From assembly GCF_000021325.1 (NCBI RefSeq), contig NC_011365.1:3252001-3316000 (forward strand): a DNA stretch of 64,000 bases, given 5' to 3'. The position numbers were made by a program, and so were the translations under genes. Positions 27,871 through 38,763 of this stretch are shown piece by piece. Positions within the stretch are counted from its first letter, which is position 1; each line of letters opens with the position of its first letter. Under the pieces are notes generated by a model that was not told the DNA's origin, ran no database searches, and saw only the letters and a program-made list of their open reading frames with translations. The DNA is from Gluconacetobacter diazotrophicus PA1 5. Its GTDB lineage: Bacteria; Pseudomonadota; Alphaproteobacteria; Acetobacterales; Acetobacteraceae.

Positions 27871-29421
27871 CTACTGGTTTTTGTCCTTCTGGATAAAGGA
27901 GGGCAGGAACGGATTGTCGGTCTGCATCGAAGCCTTCGACGGCAGGCTGGTGGCGTTCCACCCGCCGCCCAGCGCCTGCACCAGCGCCACGGAATCGACC
28001 ATGCGCTGCTGCTGGATGGACAGGGCGGATTCGGCATTGCTGAGGGCCGTGGTCTCGTTGGTGATGACCGTGGTGTAGATCTGGGTTCCGGCCTCGTACT
28101 GGTTCAGTGAGACCTGGACGGCCTGGTTGGCGAAATCCAGGGCGATCTGCTGCTGGGTTGCCTGCTGTTCAAGGATGCGCAGGTTGGACAGATTGTCCTC
28201 GGTATTCTGCAGGGCCGTCAGCACGGTCTGGCGGTAGGTCGCGACGGCGCTGTCGTACTGGGCGTTGGCGCCGTGCACCGCCGCCATGCGGGACCCGCCC
28301 TGGAACAGGACTTCCGAGGCCGAGGCGCCGAGCGACCAGATCCGGTTGACCACCTGGACCAGTTGCCCGATGGGGTCGCCGCTGTAGGAATAGTCGGCCG
28401 TCAGCGTGACGTCGGGGAAGAACGCCGCCATGTCGGCGCCGATCTGGGCGTTGTACTGTTCCATGGCCCGTTCGGCGGCGGCCACGTCGGGGCGGCGCTG
28501 CAGCAGGTCGGCGGGGACCCCGACCGGAATGGCGGGGATCTGGCGGGGCAGCGTGCCGGGCGTGATCGTCAGGTCGGCGGGCGGACGGCCCATCAGCACC
28601 GCGATGGCGTGTTCGTACTGCGCGCGGGCGATGCCGGCCTGGATCAGCGTGGCACGATTCTGTTCAAGCTGGGTGCGGGCCTGCATCACCGCCGTCGGAT
28701 CGGCGGTGCCGGCCTCGTACTGGTTCTGCGTGATCTGCAGCGCCTGGGTGTTGAAATCCACGTAGCGGCGCAGCAGCTCCTGCAGCGAATCCTGGTAGCG
28801 CAGGTTGAAATAGGCCGTGGCGAGCTGCGCCTGGTAGGACAGGGTGGCATTCGCCAGGTCGGCGGCGCTGGCCTGGGCCTCGGTCACCTGGCTTTGGATA
28901 TTGCGGCGGATGCGGCCCCACAGATCCAGGTCCCAGCTTGCGCTGGGGCCCATCGAATAGGTCGTCTCGGTCGTGTTGGTCGCCGCCCCCCCGTAGCTGA
29001 CCAGGCTGCCGGTGGACGCCGAGCGCGAGCCACGCCCCTGGCTGTTGCGGTTGAACCCCAGGCTGCCGCTGAGGGTGGGAAAAAGCTGTGCCCGCACGCT
29101 GTCGATCATGGCGCGGGCCTGGCGGTAGTTGGCCTCGTACATCCGCACGTTCTGGTTCGAGATCGCGACCTGCGATTCCAGTCGGTTCAGGACGGGATCG
29201 TTATAGATCGTCCACCAGGCGCCCTTGGGCAGTTCGGCCATGGCGGGCCGGGCGCGTTCCCAGCCTGCGGCCGGGGTCAGTTCCTTGAAGCGGGCCGAAA
29301 CCGGGGCGGCGGGGCGGTGGTAGGATGGCCCGACCATGCAGCCGGCCAGCGCCAGCGGTGCCAGAATGCCGCCCAGATGCAGGGCGCCCCGGCGGGACAT
29401 CAGGGAAAATGGCGAAGTCAT
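27871..29421 (-). CDS. Outer-membrane efflux lipoprotein (OprM/NodT family)
   Basis: The 516-residue protein is the outer-membrane channel of a tripartite pump. A lipoprotein signal ends in LAGC (about residues 24-27), followed by MVGPSYHRPAAPV, typical of the family. Two repeated helical halves carry NVRMYEANYRQARA-like and NQYEAGT motifs (NQYEAGT occurs in each half). The frame is open upstream across the permease gene, but the signal peptide fixes the start at 29421. It lies five bases after the second permease gene and is the last gene of the operon. Confidence 0.9.
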   Translation of the reverse strand: MTSPFSLMSRRGALHLGGILAPLALAGCMVGPSYHRPAAPVSARFKELTPAAGWERARPAMAELPKGAWWTIYNDPVLNRLESQVAISNQNVRMYEANYRQARAMIDSVRAQLFPTLSGSLGFNRNSQGRGSRSASTGSLVSYGGAATNTTETTYSMGPSASWDLDLWGRIRRNIQSQVTEAQASAADLANATLSYQAQLATAYFNLRYQDSLQELLRRYVDFNTQALQITQNQYEAGTADPTAVMQARTQLEQNRATLIQAGIARAQYEHAIAVLMGRPPADLTITPGTLPRQIPAIPVGVPADLLQRRPDVAAAERAMEQYNAQIGADMAAFFPDVTLTADYSYSGDPIGQLVQVVNRIWSLGASASEVLFQGGSRMAAVHGANAQYDSAVATYRQTVLTALQNTEDNLSNLRILEQQATQQQIALDFANQAVQVSLNQYEAGTQIYTTVITNETTALSNAESALSIQQQRMVDSVALVQALGGGWNATSLPSKASMQTDNPFLPSFIQKDKNQ

Positions 29422-29426
29422 CCGGT

Positions 29427-32400
29427 TCAGGCATCCTGTTGGGAGAGTGGATCGCGCCTGCCCGTCAGGGCGCGGGCGGCGGAGAGGTATCGGCCCCGGC
29501 ACCACCTGCCGAAGCGGTCGAGATAGAGATAGACGACCGGGGTGGTGTACAGCGTCAGCGCCTGGCTGACGACCAGGCCGCCGACGATGGCGATACCCAG
29601 CGGGCGCCGCAGTTCCGCCCCGTAGCCATGGCCCAGGATCAGCGGCAGCGCCCCCAGGGCGGCGGCCAGCGTCGTCATCATGATCGGGCGGAAGCGCAGC
29701 AGGCACGCGGTGCGGATGGCATCGCCCGGGCTGTGGCCGTCGCGTTCGGCCTCGATGGCGAAATCGACCAGCATGATCGCGTTCTTCTTCACGATGCCGA
29801 TCAGCAGGATCATCCCGATCATCGCGATCAGCGAGAAATCCTCGCCCGTCAGGTCCAGCGCCAGCAGCGCGCCCACCCCGGCCGAGGGCAGGGTGGACAG
29901 GATGGTCAGCGGGTGGACGTAGCTTTCGTACAGGATGCCCAGCACCATGTAGACCGCGGCCAGGGCGGCCAGGATCAGCACCGGTTCGTTATTGACCGAT
30001 TTCTGGAACTGGCCCGCATTGCCGGCGAAGCTGCCATGGATGGTGGGGGGCACGTGCAGGCGCACCATCTCGGTGTCCACGATCTGGACCGCCTGGTCCA
30101 GCGACACGCCGGTCGCGAGATTGAACGAAATCGTCGCCGCGACCGACTGGCCCTGGTGGTTGACCGAGAGCGGCGTGAGCTGCGGCGTGATGCGCGAGAC
30201 GATGTCCAGCGGCACCATGGTTTCCGAATTGGTCGAGACCGCCGAGCCGCTCGAGGCCGAATTGCCGCCGGCCAGGCTGTTGGCGATCTGGTTGCGGAAG
30301 GACTGGCTGCTGAGGCCGGCGGCGGTGCTGGCGCTGGCCGCGCTGGAGACGCGGATGGTATTCGACTGCGTGCCGCCGCTCGCGGTTCCGCCGGCGGTGC
30401 TGACCCAGACCTGCTTCAGGCTGTCGGGATTTTCCCAGAAGCGGGGTTCGACCTCCATCACCACGCGATACTGGTTCAGCGCGTTGAAGATGACCGATGC
30501 CGCGCGCTGGCCGTACGCGTCATAGAGCGTGTTGGACACGAGCTGCGGCGTGATCAGGGTCCGCGCCGAGGTTTCGCGGTCCAGCGCGACGTTCAGGGCC
30601 GAGCCGCCCTGCTGGATGTCCGACGAGATGTCGGCCAGTTGCGGATGCTTCTGCAGCGCCGCCACCAGCTTCGGCGTCCATTCGTACAGCTCGCCCGGCG
30701 AATCGGATTCCAGCGTGTACTGATAGGCCGCGTTGCTCTGGCGCGCGCCCATGCGCAGCGTGCCCGGCGCCATGGCGTAGAAATGCGCGCCGACCATGTT
30801 GCGCAGGCGCCGGCCGATGCGCGCGATCGTGGTGCTGGGCGGGTCGCCGCGCTGGGACTTGTCCTTCAGCACCACGAACAGGTTGGCCTGGTTGGCCGAA
30901 CCGCGCCCGCCCATGAAGCCGGTCACGCTGACGACGTCGCGGTCCTTCATGATCGCGCGCTGGGTCTCGTCGATCTTCTGGGTCATGGCCTGGAAGGAAA
31001 TCGACTGGTCCCCCATCAGGCGCCCCATCAGCAGGCCGGTGTCGCTGTCGGGAAAGAAGCCCTTGGGCATGTGGATGAACAGCGCGACCATCAGCGCGAT
31101 GGTGCAGGGCAGGGACAGCAGCACCAGGCGCGGATAGGCCAGCGCGCCGTCCAGCGTGCGGGCATATCCGTTCTGCAGCGCGTGGAGCATGCGTTCCAGC
31201 ACCATGGCGACGCGGGCCCATAGTCCGGTCGCCGGTTCCGCGGGCGCCGTCGTGTCGCCGCCCAGCACCTGCGCCGCCATCATCGGGGTCAGGGTCAGCG
31301 ACAGCACCATGGAGACGAGGATCGTGATCGACACCGTCATCGCGAATTCATGGAACAGCCGCCCCGCCACGCCGCCCATCAGCAGGATGGGCAGGAAGAC
31401 CGCGACCAGCGACATCGAGATCGAGAAGACGGTGAACGCCACTTCCTGCGCGCCCTGCAGGGTGGCCTGCCGCCGGTCCATGCCGGATTCCAGGTGGCGG
31501 CTGATGTTCTCGATCACCACGATGGCGTCGTCGACCACGAAGCCGGTGGAGACCGTGAGCGCCATCAGCGACAGGTTGTCCAGCGAATAGCCCAGCAGCT
31601 TCATCGCCCCGAAGGTGGCGATGATCGATGTCGGCACCACGATGGCGGGGATCAGCGTGGTGCGGCCCGACCGCAGGAACACCAGCACCACCAGCACCAC
31701 CAGCACGACCGAGATCACGAGCGTGTACTGCGTGTCGGCCAGGGCGGCGCGGATGGTGATGGAGCGGTCCAGGATGCTGTGAAGCTGGACGCTGGGCGGC
31801 AGGGCGGCGCGCAGGGCCGGGATTTCCGCGTTGATCTGGTCGATCGTGTGGATCACGTTCGCGCCGGACTGGGCGAAGATGATCGCCAGCACCGCCTGCT
31901 GGCGGTTGTAATAGCCGGCATTGCGCACGTCCTCGACCCCGTCATTGACCTGGGCGATGTCGGCCAGGCGGACCGGCCGGCTGTTGTGATAGGCGATGAT
32001 CAGGTCGCGATAGGCCTGGGCGCTGCGGGCCTGGTCGTTGGTATCCAGCGTGTAGCGCACGCCGTTCTGGTCGATGAAGCCCTTGGGCGTATGGGCGTTG
32101 GCCGACGCCAGGGCGGCGCGCACGTCCTCGAACCCGATGCCGAACTTATAGAGCGGCAGGGGATTCATCTCGACCCGCACCGCGGGCAGGGAACTGCCCC
32201 CGACCTCGACCTCGCCCACGCCGCGGATCTGCGACAGGTGCTGCTGCAGGACGTTGGTCGTCATGTCGTACAATTGCGGCATCGTGGCCGTGCGGGACGT
32301 CAGCGCCAGGATCATGATCGGCGCGCCGTTGGGGTTCGCCTTGAAATAGCTGGGATTCTGGCGCAGCGACGATGGCAGGTCGGCGCGCGCGGCCTGCAAT

Positions 32401-32732
32401 GCGGCCTCGACATCGCGGGCGGCGCCGTTGATGTCGCGGTCCAGCGAGAATTGCAGCGTGATCCGCACCTGGTTCTGCGTGGACTGGGACGTCATCTCGG
32501 TCAGGTCGGCGATCGCGCCCAGCCGGCGTTCCAGCGGGGCCGCCACCGAACTGGCGATTTCCTCGGGCGATCCGCCGGCCTGTCGGGCCTGGACCTGGAT
32601 CACCGGGAAATCGACGTTCGGCAGGTCCGCGACCGGCAGCGCCTGGTAGCCGATGACGCCCGCCAGCAGCAGCGCCACGGTCAGGAGCGTGGTCGCCACC
32701 GGTCGCAGGACGAAGAGGCGGACTGGGTTCAT
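29427..32732 (-). CDS. RND multidrug efflux permease, MdtC-like
   Basis: The 1101-residue inner-membrane proton-driven pump has the usual 12 transmembrane helices and two large periplasmic loops. The start [20 protein letters not shown] and [16 protein letters not shown] are typical of the heavy-metal-independent MdtC/HAE1 group. [18 protein letters not shown] in helix 4 carries the paired aspartates of proton relay. A Ser/Thr/Gly-rich insertion (about residues 800-855) makes it somewhat longer than relatives. It overlaps the upstream permease by four bases, suggesting a heteromeric MdtBC-type pump. Confidence 0.92.
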   Translation of the reverse strand: MNPVRLFVLRPVATTLLTVALLLAGVIGYQALPVADLPNVDFPVIQVQARQAGGSPEEIASSVAAPLERRLGAIADLTEMTSQSTQNQVRITLQFSLDRDINGAARDVEAALQAARADLPSSLRQNPSYFKANPNGAPIMILALTSRTATMPQLYDMTTNVLQQHLSQIRGVGEVEVGGSSLPAVRVEMNPLPLYKFGIGFEDVRAALASANAHTPKGFIDQNGVRYTLDTNDQARSAQAYRDLIIAYHNSRPVRLADIAQVNDGVEDVRNAGYYNRQQAVLAIIFAQSGANVIHTIDQINAEIPALRAALPPSVQLHSILDRSITIRAALADTQYTLVISVVLVVLVVLVFLRSGRTTLIPAIVVPTSIIATFGAMKLLGYSLDNLSLMALTVSTGFVVDDAIVVIENISRHLESGMDRRQATLQGAQEVAFTVFSISMSLVAVFLPILLMGGVAGRLFHEFAMTVSITILVSMVLSLTLTPMMAAQVLGGDTTAPAEPATGLWARVAMVLERMLHALQNGYARTLDGALAYPRLVLLSLPCTIALMVALFIHMPKGFFPDSDTGLLMGRLMGDQSISFQAMTQKIDETQRAIMKDRDVVSVTGFMGGRGSANQANLFVVLKDKSQRGDPPSTTIARIGRRLRNMVGAHFYAMAPGTLRMGARQSNAAYQYTLESDSPGELYEWTPKLVAALQKHPQLADISSDIQQGGSALNVALDRETSARTLITPQLVSNTLYDAYGQRAASVIFNALNQYRVVMEVEPRFWENPDSLKQVWVSTAGGTASGGTQSNTIRVSSAASASTAAGLSSQSFRNQIANSLAGGNSASSGSAVSTNSETMVPLDIVSRITPQLTPLSVNHQGQSVAATISFNLATGVSLDQAVQIVDTEMVRLHVPPTIHGSFAGNAGQFQKSVNNEPVLILAALAAVYMVLGILYESYVHPLTILSTLPSAGVGALLALDLTGEDFSLIAMIGMILLIGIVKKNAIMLVDFAIEAERDGHSPGDAIRTACLLRFRPIMMTTLAAALGALPLILGHGYGAELRRPLGIAIVGGLVVSQALTLYTTPVVYLYLDRFGRWCRGRYLSAARALTGRRDPLSQQDA

Positions 32733-35700
32733 GTCGCCGTCCGGGGCGGGGCGACATCGGCGTCAGTGCGGCCGAAGCGGCGGCGCAGGCGCAGGCTGAT
32801 CCGGTCCATCAGCAGGTAGATGACCGGCGTGGTGAACAGGGTCAGCAACTGGCTGACCATCAGCCCGCCGACGATGGCGATGCCCAGCGGACGGCGCAGT
32901 TCCGAACCGGTGCCGGTGCCGATCATCATCGGCAGCGCGCCCAGCATGGCGGCCAGCGTCGTCATCAGGATCGGGCGGAAGCGCAGCAGGGCGGCGTGAT
33001 GGATGGCGTGCATGGGCTCCATCCCCTCGACCCGTTCGGCTTCCAGCGCGAAGTCGATCATCATGATCGCGTTCTTCTTCACGATGCCGATCAGCAGCAC
33101 CAGGCCGATGATGCCCATCACGTCCAGTCCCGCGCCGCTGAGCTGCAGGGCCAGCAGCGCGCCGATGCCCGCCGACGGCAGGGTCGAGAGGATGGTGATC
33201 GGGTGGATGAAGCTCTCGTACAGGATGCCCAGCACGATATAGACCGCGACCAGCGCCGCCAGGACCAGCCACAATTCGTTGCCCAGGCTGTTGCGGAAGG
33301 CCGCCGCCGTGCCCTGGAACGAGGTCTGGAAGCTGGCGGGCAGGTGCAGCGACTGTTCCACCCGTTCGATTGCGTTCGTCGCCTCGCCCAGCGAATAGCC
33401 GGGCGACACGTTGAACGAGATGGTGGTGGCCGGGAACTGGCCGACATGCGTGATCAGCAGCGGCGCCGTGCCCCGCGTCACCGTCGTGACCGAGCGCAGC
33501 GGCACCAGGCCCGAGGTGGGTGCGCGGGTCGGGCCCGAGGTGCTGCTGCCCGAATTGCCGCTGATGCCGGGCAGGTACAGCTTGTCCAGCGAGGTCAGGC
33601 TTTTCTGGAAGGCGGGATCGGCCTCCATGATCACGCGATACTGGTTGGATTGCGTGTAGATGGTCGAGATCTGGCGCTGGCCGAACGAATCATACAGCAC
33701 GTTGTCGATCGTCTGCGGCGTGATCGAGTACCGGGCGCCGGTCGTGCGGTCCAGGGTCACGTGGGCGATCAGCCCTTCGGCCTGCAGGTCGGACGTGACG
33801 TCGGCCAGGGCGGGTTCCTTCTGCAGGGCGGCGACGACGGTGGGCACCCAGGTGCGGAACTGGTCGTAGTCCGGGTTTTCCAGCAGGAACTGGTACTGGG
33901 TCGCGGCCACGGTGGTGTCCAGCGACAGGTCCTGCACCGGCTGCAGGTACAGGCTGGCGCCGGGGATGTCCGCGACCTCCTGCTGGATGCGGGCGGAGAT
34001 CTGGCTGGCGGTTTCCGACCGGTCGTCGTGCGGGCGCAGGTTGATCAGGAACCGGCCCTGGTTCAGCGTCATGTTCTGGCCGTCGACGCCGATGAAGGAC
34101 GACATGCTGACGACGTCGGGGTCCTGGAGGATGCGGTCGCCCAATGCCTGCTGGTGGGTCGACATGGCATCGAAGGACGTCGACTGCGCCATGACCGAGA
34201 TGCCCTGGACCACGCCCGTGTCCTGCACCGGAAAGAAGCCCTTGGGGATGAACCAGGCCAGCACGCCGGTCAGCACCAGGGTGCAGACGAAGACCAGCAG
34301 GGTCAGCGGCTGGTGGCGCAGCACCACGGTCAGCGCGCGGCCATAGGCCGCGATCACCGATTCGGTCCAGCGTTCGACCGTGGCCGACCACCCCTTGGCG
34401 TCCGGCCCGTGCGGCCGTTCACTGAGCAGCCGCGCGCACATCATCGGCACCAGCGTCAGCGACACGACGGCGGACAGGATGATCGTCACCGACAGGGTGA
34501 TGGCGAATTCATGGAACAGCCGCCCCACGACGTCGCCCATGAACAGGAGCGGGATCAGCACCGCGATCAGCGACACGGTCAGTGAGATGATGGTGAAGCC
34601 GATTTCGCCGGAACCCTTGAGGGATGCGGTCATGCGGTCGTCGCCGGCCTCGATGTAGCGGGAGATGTTCTCGATCATGACGATGGCGTCGTCCACGACG
34701 AAGCCGGTCGCGATCGTCAGCGACATCAGCGACAAATTGTCCAGCGAGAACCCCAGCAGGTACATCGCGGCCAGCGTGCCGACCAGCGACAGCGGAACCG
34801 ACAGGCTGGGGATGATCGTCGCGGGGACGTTGCGCAGGAAGACGAAGATAACCGCGACCACCAGCGCCATCGCCAGCACCAGTTCGAATTCCACGTCGGC
34901 GACCGAAGCGCGGATGGTCGTCGTCCGGTCGGTCAGGGGGGTGATCGAGATTCCGGGCGGCAGCGCCTGCTGCAGTTGCGGCAGGGCGTACTTGATGTTG
35001 TCCACCACGGCGATGACGTTGGCGCCGGGCTGGCGCTGGACGTTCAGCACCAGAGCCGGGGTGCGGTTGGACCACGCGGCAAGCTGGGTGTTTTCCGGCC
35101 CCTGGACGACGGTGGCGACGTCGCGGATGCGCACCGGCCCGCTGTCCTGGTAGGCGATGACCTGATTCAGGAGCTGGTCCACGCCGGAAATCTGGCCGTC
35201 CACCCGCAGGGTGGAGGCGCGCTGCGCGCCGTCGAACGTGCCGGTGGGCGAGTTGACGTTGACGTTGCCGATCGTGGTGCGCAGCGTGTCCATGTCCACG
35301 CCGAACGAGGTCAGCTTCGGCACGTTGACCCGCACGCGGATCGCCTTGCGGTTGCCGCCCGACAGCGTCACCAGCCCGACGCCGGAAATCTGGCTGATCT
35401 TCTGTGCCAGGCGGGTATAGACGTAATCCTCGACCTCGGTCAGCGGCAGGGTCTTCGAGGTGATGCCCAGCGTGAGCACGGGCGTGTCGGCCGGGTTGAC
35501 CTTGGCGTAGATCGGTGGCGCCGGCAGATCGGTGGGCAGCAGCATCTGCGCCTCGTTGATCGCGGCCTGCACCTCCTGCTCCGCCACGTCCATCGACATC
35601 GACAGCCCGAAGCGCAGGGTGACGACCGAGGCCCCCCCCGACGATTGCGACGTCATCTGGTCCAGGCCCGGCATCTGTCCGAACTGGGTTTCCAGCGGCG

Positions 35701-35893
35701 CGGTCACCGACGTGGCCATGACGTCGGGCCCGGCCCCCGGATAGAAGGTCTGGACCGTGATGGTCGGATATTCGACCTGCGGCAGGGCCGAGACCGGCAG
35801 GAAGTGATAGCCCAGCAGCCCCGCCAGCATGATGGCCAGCATCAGCAGCGTGGTCGCGACCGGGCGTTCGATGAACAGGCGGGAGGGATTCAC
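32729..35893 (-). CDS. RND multidrug efflux permease, MdtB-like
   Basis: This second, non-identical permease (about 1054 residues) has the MdtB-type start [20 protein letters not shown] and [12 protein letters not shown], and [18 protein letters not shown] in helix 4. The start is GTG 35893, with GGAGAG upstream; the frame is open further upstream but without homology. Paired with the following permease gene it probably forms a mixed trimer, as MdtB and MdtC do. Inner membrane. Confidence 0.92.
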   Translation of the reverse strand: MNPSRLFIERPVATTLLMLAIMLAGLLGYHFLPVSALPQVEYPTITVQTFYPGAGPDVMATSVTAPLETQFGQMPGLDQMTSQSSGGASVVTLRFGLSMSMDVAEQEVQAAINEAQMLLPTDLPAPPIYAKVNPADTPVLTLGITSKTLPLTEVEDYVYTRLAQKISQISGVGLVTLSGGNRKAIRVRVNVPKLTSFGVDMDTLRTTIGNVNVNSPTGTFDGAQRASTLRVDGQISGVDQLLNQVIAYQDSGPVRIRDVATVVQGPENTQLAAWSNRTPALVLNVQRQPGANVIAVVDNIKYALPQLQQALPPGISITPLTDRTTTIRASVADVEFELVLAMALVVAVIFVFLRNVPATIIPSLSVPLSLVGTLAAMYLLGFSLDNLSLMSLTIATGFVVDDAIVMIENISRYIEAGDDRMTASLKGSGEIGFTIISLTVSLIAVLIPLLFMGDVVGRLFHEFAITLSVTIILSAVVSLTLVPMMCARLLSERPHGPDAKGWSATVERWTESVIAAYGRALTVVLRHQPLTLLVFVCTLVLTGVLAWFIPKGFFPVQDTGVVQGISVMAQSTSFDAMSTHQQALGDRILQDPDVVSMSSFIGVDGQNMTLNQGRFLINLRPHDDRSETASQISARIQQEVADIPGASLYLQPVQDLSLDTTVAATQYQFLLENPDYDQFRTWVPTVVAALQKEPALADVTSDLQAEGLIAHVTLDRTTGARYSITPQTIDNVLYDSFGQRQISTIYTQSNQYRVIMEADPAFQKSLTSLDKLYLPGISGNSGSSTSGPTRAPTSGLVPLRSVTTVTRGTAPLLITHVGQFPATTISFNVSPGYSLGEATNAIERVEQSLHLPASFQTSFQGTAAAFRNSLGNELWLVLAALVAVYIVLGILYESFIHPITILSTLPSAGIGALLALQLSGAGLDVMGIIGLVLLIGIVKKNAIMMIDFALEAERVEGMEPMHAIHHAALLRFRPILMTTLAAMLGALPMMIGTGTGSELRRPLGIAIVGGLMVSQLLTLFTTPVIYLLMDRISLRLRRRFGRTDADVAPPRTAT

Positions 35894-35954
35894 GCACGGC
35901 TCTCCGGCAGGGGAAGACGGATCGGGGGATTGGCCGGGTTCATGGCCGAGGGGG

Positions 35955-37244
35955 TCATTGCCGACCCTGGGCGCCCGAACGGGACCCGTTGTCCGTGCCC
36001 GCCTTGGTATCGGCGCCCGTCTTGGTGTCGGCCGCCGCCGGGATGGTGACCTTCGACCCCGCATGCAGGCGGTCGGTGCCGTCGGTCACGACCACGTCGC
36101 CATCCTTCAGGCCCGAGGCCGCGACCACCACGTCGCCATGGGTGGCGCCGGTCTTGATGTCGCGGACCTCGACCGTGTTGTCGGGCTTGACGACATAGGT
36201 GAACGGTCCGTTGGGCCCGGTCTGGACCGCGTTGGTCGGCACCAGCAGCACGTTATGCTGGGTGTTGACCAGCAGGTGGGCGTTGACGAACTGGTTCGGG
36301 AACAGGGTTTCGTCCTGGTTGGTGAAGATCGAGCGCAGGCGCACCGTGCCGGTCGAGGTGTCGATCTGGCTGTCCAGCACGCTGACCGTGCCGTCGGCGA
36401 TCTTGCGCGTGTTGGTGCTGTCCCAGGCCGCGACCGGCAGGGCGATGCCGGTGCGCAGCCGCTCGGCCACCGCGCCCAGTTCGGTTTCGGGCAGGGTGAA
36501 GATGACCGAAATCGGCTGCATTTGCGTCAGGATGACCAGCCCGTTGGTCTGCCCGGCGGTCACGTAGTTGCCCATGTCCACCTGGCGGATGCCGACGCGC
36601 CCGTCCACGGGGGCGATGACGTGGCAGTACACGAGCTGCAGTTTTTCGTTGTCGACCATGGCCTGGTCGACCTTCACGGTGCCTTCGAGCTGCGCGACCT
36701 TGTATTGCTGGTCCTGGGCGGTCTGGGTCGCGATACTGTTCTGGCGGACCAGGCGCTGGTAGCGGTCGTTGTCCACCCGCGCCTGCTGGAGCTGCGCGAT
36801 GTCCGAGGCCAGCTGGCCCTGGTACTGCGCCAGCGCCACCTCGTACGGCCGGGTATCGATCAGCGCCAGCAGGTCGCCCTTCTTCACGTGCTGGCCCTCG
36901 GTGAACAGGACCTGCATCAGGTAGCCGTCGACGCGGGGCTGTACCGTGACGTTCGTGATCGGCACCACGGTGCCCAGTTCGGTCAGTTCGATCGGCATGT
37001 CGCCGGGATGGACCGTCGCCACGGCAACGGGCTGCGCGTCCCCGACCGCCTGGTGGCCGTGGCGGCCGCTGCCGCCGGTGGCGTCGGTATGCGGCCGCAG
37101 GAACGCCGCCGCGATCACCGCCGCGCCGACCAGCGCCGTTCCCCAGAGAAGCAGACGGCGACGTGATCCGCCCCGGGGCCCGCCCTGCCGTCCGGCTGCC
37201 TCATGCGCGGGCGCTTCGGAAGGGTCGCGTGTCGGTTTGTCCAT
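35955..37244 (-). CDS. RND periplasmic membrane-fusion protein (MdtA-like)
   Basis: The adaptor joins the permeases to the outer-membrane channel. A single N-terminal membrane anchor ([20 protein letters not shown]) is followed by a lipoyl half ([20 protein letters not shown]), an alpha-hairpin (about residues 115-180), then [15 protein letters not shown] and beta-barrel domains. ATG 37244 has GAGGAAG upstream and gives 429 residues; an in-frame start at 37322 would add 26 less likely residues. The Lys/Thr/Gly/Asp-rich tail has short repeats. First gene of the operon. Confidence 0.92.
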   Translation of the reverse strand: MDKPTRDPSEAPAHEAAGRQGGPRGGSRRRLLLWGTALVGAAVIAAAFLRPHTDATGGSGRHGHQAVGDAQPVAVATVHPGDMPIELTELGTVVPITNVTVQPRVDGYLMQVLFTEGQHVKKGDLLALIDTRPYEVALAQYQGQLASDIAQLQQARVDNDRYQRLVRQNSIATQTAQDQQYKVAQLEGTVKVDQAMVDNEKLQLVYCHVIAPVDGRVGIRQVDMGNYVTAGQTNGLVILTQMQPISVIFTLPETELGAVAERLRTGIALPVAAWDSTNTRKIADGTVSVLDSQIDTSTGTVRLRSIFTNQDETLFPNQFVNAHLLVNTQHNVLLVPTNAVQTGPNGPFTYVVKPDNTVEVRDIKTGATHGDVVVAASGLKDGDVVVTDGTDRLHAGSKVTIPAAADTKTGADTKAGTDNGSRSGAQGRQ

Positions 37245-37607
37245 GGTCGTCGGGTCTTCCTCAATCCAGTTGGCGTCGGGCGCGTCGTGCCGCGTGAGCG
37301 GCTTCGGGGGCAGTGTTAGCATCTGCGTCGGGAATTGACGTTAAATCCTGCTTATAATCGGTGTAAAAATGTAACAGTCCTGCCGCCCGCCGCCAGCGGG
37401 GGACCGGGCTGGGATGCGGCCTGGGGCCATCCTTTTTCCCGTTCCGCGTGGTATCGTCCTGCCTCGGGGGACGTGCGGCGGCGCCTGGCTCCGGAACCCG
37501 GGGCGCGTCCCGTTCGTTCTGCCCCCGAAGGCGTGGGATGGCCCTAAGGCTGCCATCATTACAGTGGCATCCTGCCTGGCAGCGCTATCCCGATTAAGGA
37601 GGAAGAT
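37245..37607. other. Divergent spacer between the RND operon and csbD
   Basis: This 363-base region has no recognisable gene. An AT-rich island (37334-37373) sits nearer the efflux operon and contains TTGACG and TATAAT only 12 bases apart, too close for a standard promoter. The csbD side holds the EcfG motif at 37493-37518 and a short TGCCA/TGGCA repeat (37551-37569). The operator or promoter of the efflux operon is presumably here but cannot be fixed by eye. Confidence 0.6.
37493..37518 (+). promoter_or_regulatory. EcfG (general stress sigma) promoter motif upstream of csbD
   Basis: GGAAC at 37493-37497 and CGTT at 37515-37518 are 17 bases apart, the same spacing as at the DUF1328 gene. It ends 89 bases before the csbD-like start. 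CsbD-type proteins are classic general-stress proteins (SigB in Bacillus; EcfG in alphaproteobacteria), so motif and target agree. Confidence 0.7.
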
Positions 37608-37916
37608 ATGACCGAATCCACCAGCGATACCTTCGTCGAAAAGGCCAAGGGCGTGGTCGAGGAAGGCACGGGGCGGGTGAAGGACGCGGCCGGCGGCCTG
37701 ACCGGCGACGTGGGAATGCAGGCCGAAGGCAAGGCCGACCAGCTGGCCGGCATGGCCCGGCAGGAATTCGCCGAACTGTATGAGGAAGGCGAGGGCAAGC
37801 TGGAACAGGCGGTGCTGTTCGTCCAGGACCGGCCGCTGGTGTCGATCGGCATCGCGGCGGCGGTGGGCCTGCTGATGGGACTGATCTTCGCCCCGCGCCG
37901 CAAGGCGAAGGGCTGA
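37608..37916 (+). CDS. CsbD-like stress protein with a C-terminal membrane anchor
   Basis: The 102-residue protein begins with a CsbD-like charged helical repeat (EKAKGVVEEGTGRVKDAAGG, then QAEGKADQLAGMA). The C-terminus, RPLVSIGIAAAVGLLMGLIF then PRRK, resembles the ElaB/YqjD (DUF883) tail, which anchors proteins in the inner membrane. The combination suggests a membrane-tethered stress protein. AAGGAGG precedes ATG 37608 and an EcfG motif lies upstream. Molecular role unknown. Confidence 0.85.
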   Translation: MTESTSDTFVEKAKGVVEEGTGRVKDAAGGLTGDVGMQAEGKADQLAGMARQEFAELYEEGEGKLEQAVLFVQDRPLVSIGIAAAVGLLMGLIFAPRRKAKG

Positions 37917-37928
37917 TTTCGGCCGGTC

Positions 37929-38047
37929 GAGTCGCATGACGGGCAAGATTTTTCCGTTTGAAAGGACTCGGCGTGGAATCAGCATCTTGCGCAACATGGC
38001 GTAAAGGTGGTTTCCATCCTTACTGGACGTGATTCGGCGTGCGAATC
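37929..38047. promoter_or_regulatory. Cluster of five GANTC (CcrM) sites in the rnhB-ccrM leader
   Basis: GANTC occurs at 37929-37933 (GAGTC), 37965-37969 (GACTC), 37976-37980 (GAATC), 38031-38035 (GATTC) and 38043-38047 (GAATC), five in 119 bases. CcrM methylates this motif, and in Caulobacter the ccrM promoter is tuned by the methylation state of GANTC sites in its leader. This may be an equivalent feedback region. Both rnhB and ccrM lie immediately downstream. Confidence 0.65.
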
Positions 38048-38088
38048 GGGCGGTGGCGCCCGATCCGCCCCGGTTCAGGATGGGGTGG

Positions 38089-38763
38089 ATGCCGGATTAC
38101 ACACGCGAGATGCAGCATGGCGGCCGGGTCGCCGGGGTGGACGAAGTCGGTCGCGGGCCGCTGGCGGGGCCGGTGGTGGCCGCCGCGGTGATGTTCGATT
38201 CGGGCGTGCCCCGGCGCCTTGCCACCCAGCTTGACGATTCGAAGAAGCTGACCGAAGCGGCGCGGCTGCGGGCCTATGCCGCGCTGCATGCGGCGCGGGG
38301 GGTGCATATCGCGGTCGCCGCGGCCTCGGTTTCCGAAATCGCGCGGCTGAATATCCTGCGTGCCGCCTTCCTGGCGATGCGCCGCGCCGTGGCGCGGCTG
38401 CCGCACCAGCCCGACATGGTGCTGGTGGACGGCAATGCCGCGCCCGATTTCGGCTGTCCCGCGCAGTGCGTCGTCGGCGGCGACGGCGAAAGCCTGTCCA
38501 TCGCCGCGGCCTCGATCGTGGCCAAGGTGGTGCGCGACCGGCTGATGGCGCGGCTGTCCTGCCGCTGGCCGGGCTACGGGTGGGAGCGCAATGCCGGATA
38601 CGGCACCGCCGAGCATCGTGCGGCGCTGTGCCGCGCGGGCACGACCCCCCATCATCGCGAAGCGTTCGGGCTGGTTCGGCAACTGACGCTGGGGCTGGTG
38701 CCCGCGGCGGCGCCCGGGATGGCGCCGGGACTGGTCCCCGCCGTCCTGGAAGACGTGTCATGA
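38089..38763 (+). CDS. rnhB: Ribonuclease HII
   Basis: It removes ribonucleotides from DNA and RNA primers. The 224-residue reading has [19 protein letters not shown] with the first catalytic acids, [12 protein letters not shown], and [12 protein letters not shown], followed by [16 protein letters not shown] 38089 (MPDYTREM) follows GGATGGGGTGG; ATG 38080 and 38029 are in frame upstream. It overlaps ccrM by four bases (ATGA), a pairing conserved in alphaproteobacteria. Confidence 0.93.
   Translation: MPDYTREMQHGGRVAGVDEVGRGPLAGPVVAAAVMFDSGVPRRLATQLDDSKKLTEAARLRAYAALHAARGVHIAVAAASVSEIARLNILRAAFLAMRRAVARLPHQPDMVLVDGNAAPDFGCPAQCVVGGDGESLSIAAASIVAKVVRDRLMARLSCRWPGYGWERNAGYGTAEHRAALCRAGTTPHHREAFGLVRQLTLGLVPAAAPGMAPGLVPAVLEDVS

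Noticed and set aside
37341-37355. TTAA-N7-TTAT, a possible CtrA site
   Set aside because: One half-site deviates and no second copy is present; AT-rich islands yield such matches by chance.
37335-37358. TTGACG and TATAAT resembling a sigma-70 promoter upstream of csbD
   Set aside because: The two boxes are only 12 bases apart, too close for normal sigma-70 recognition.
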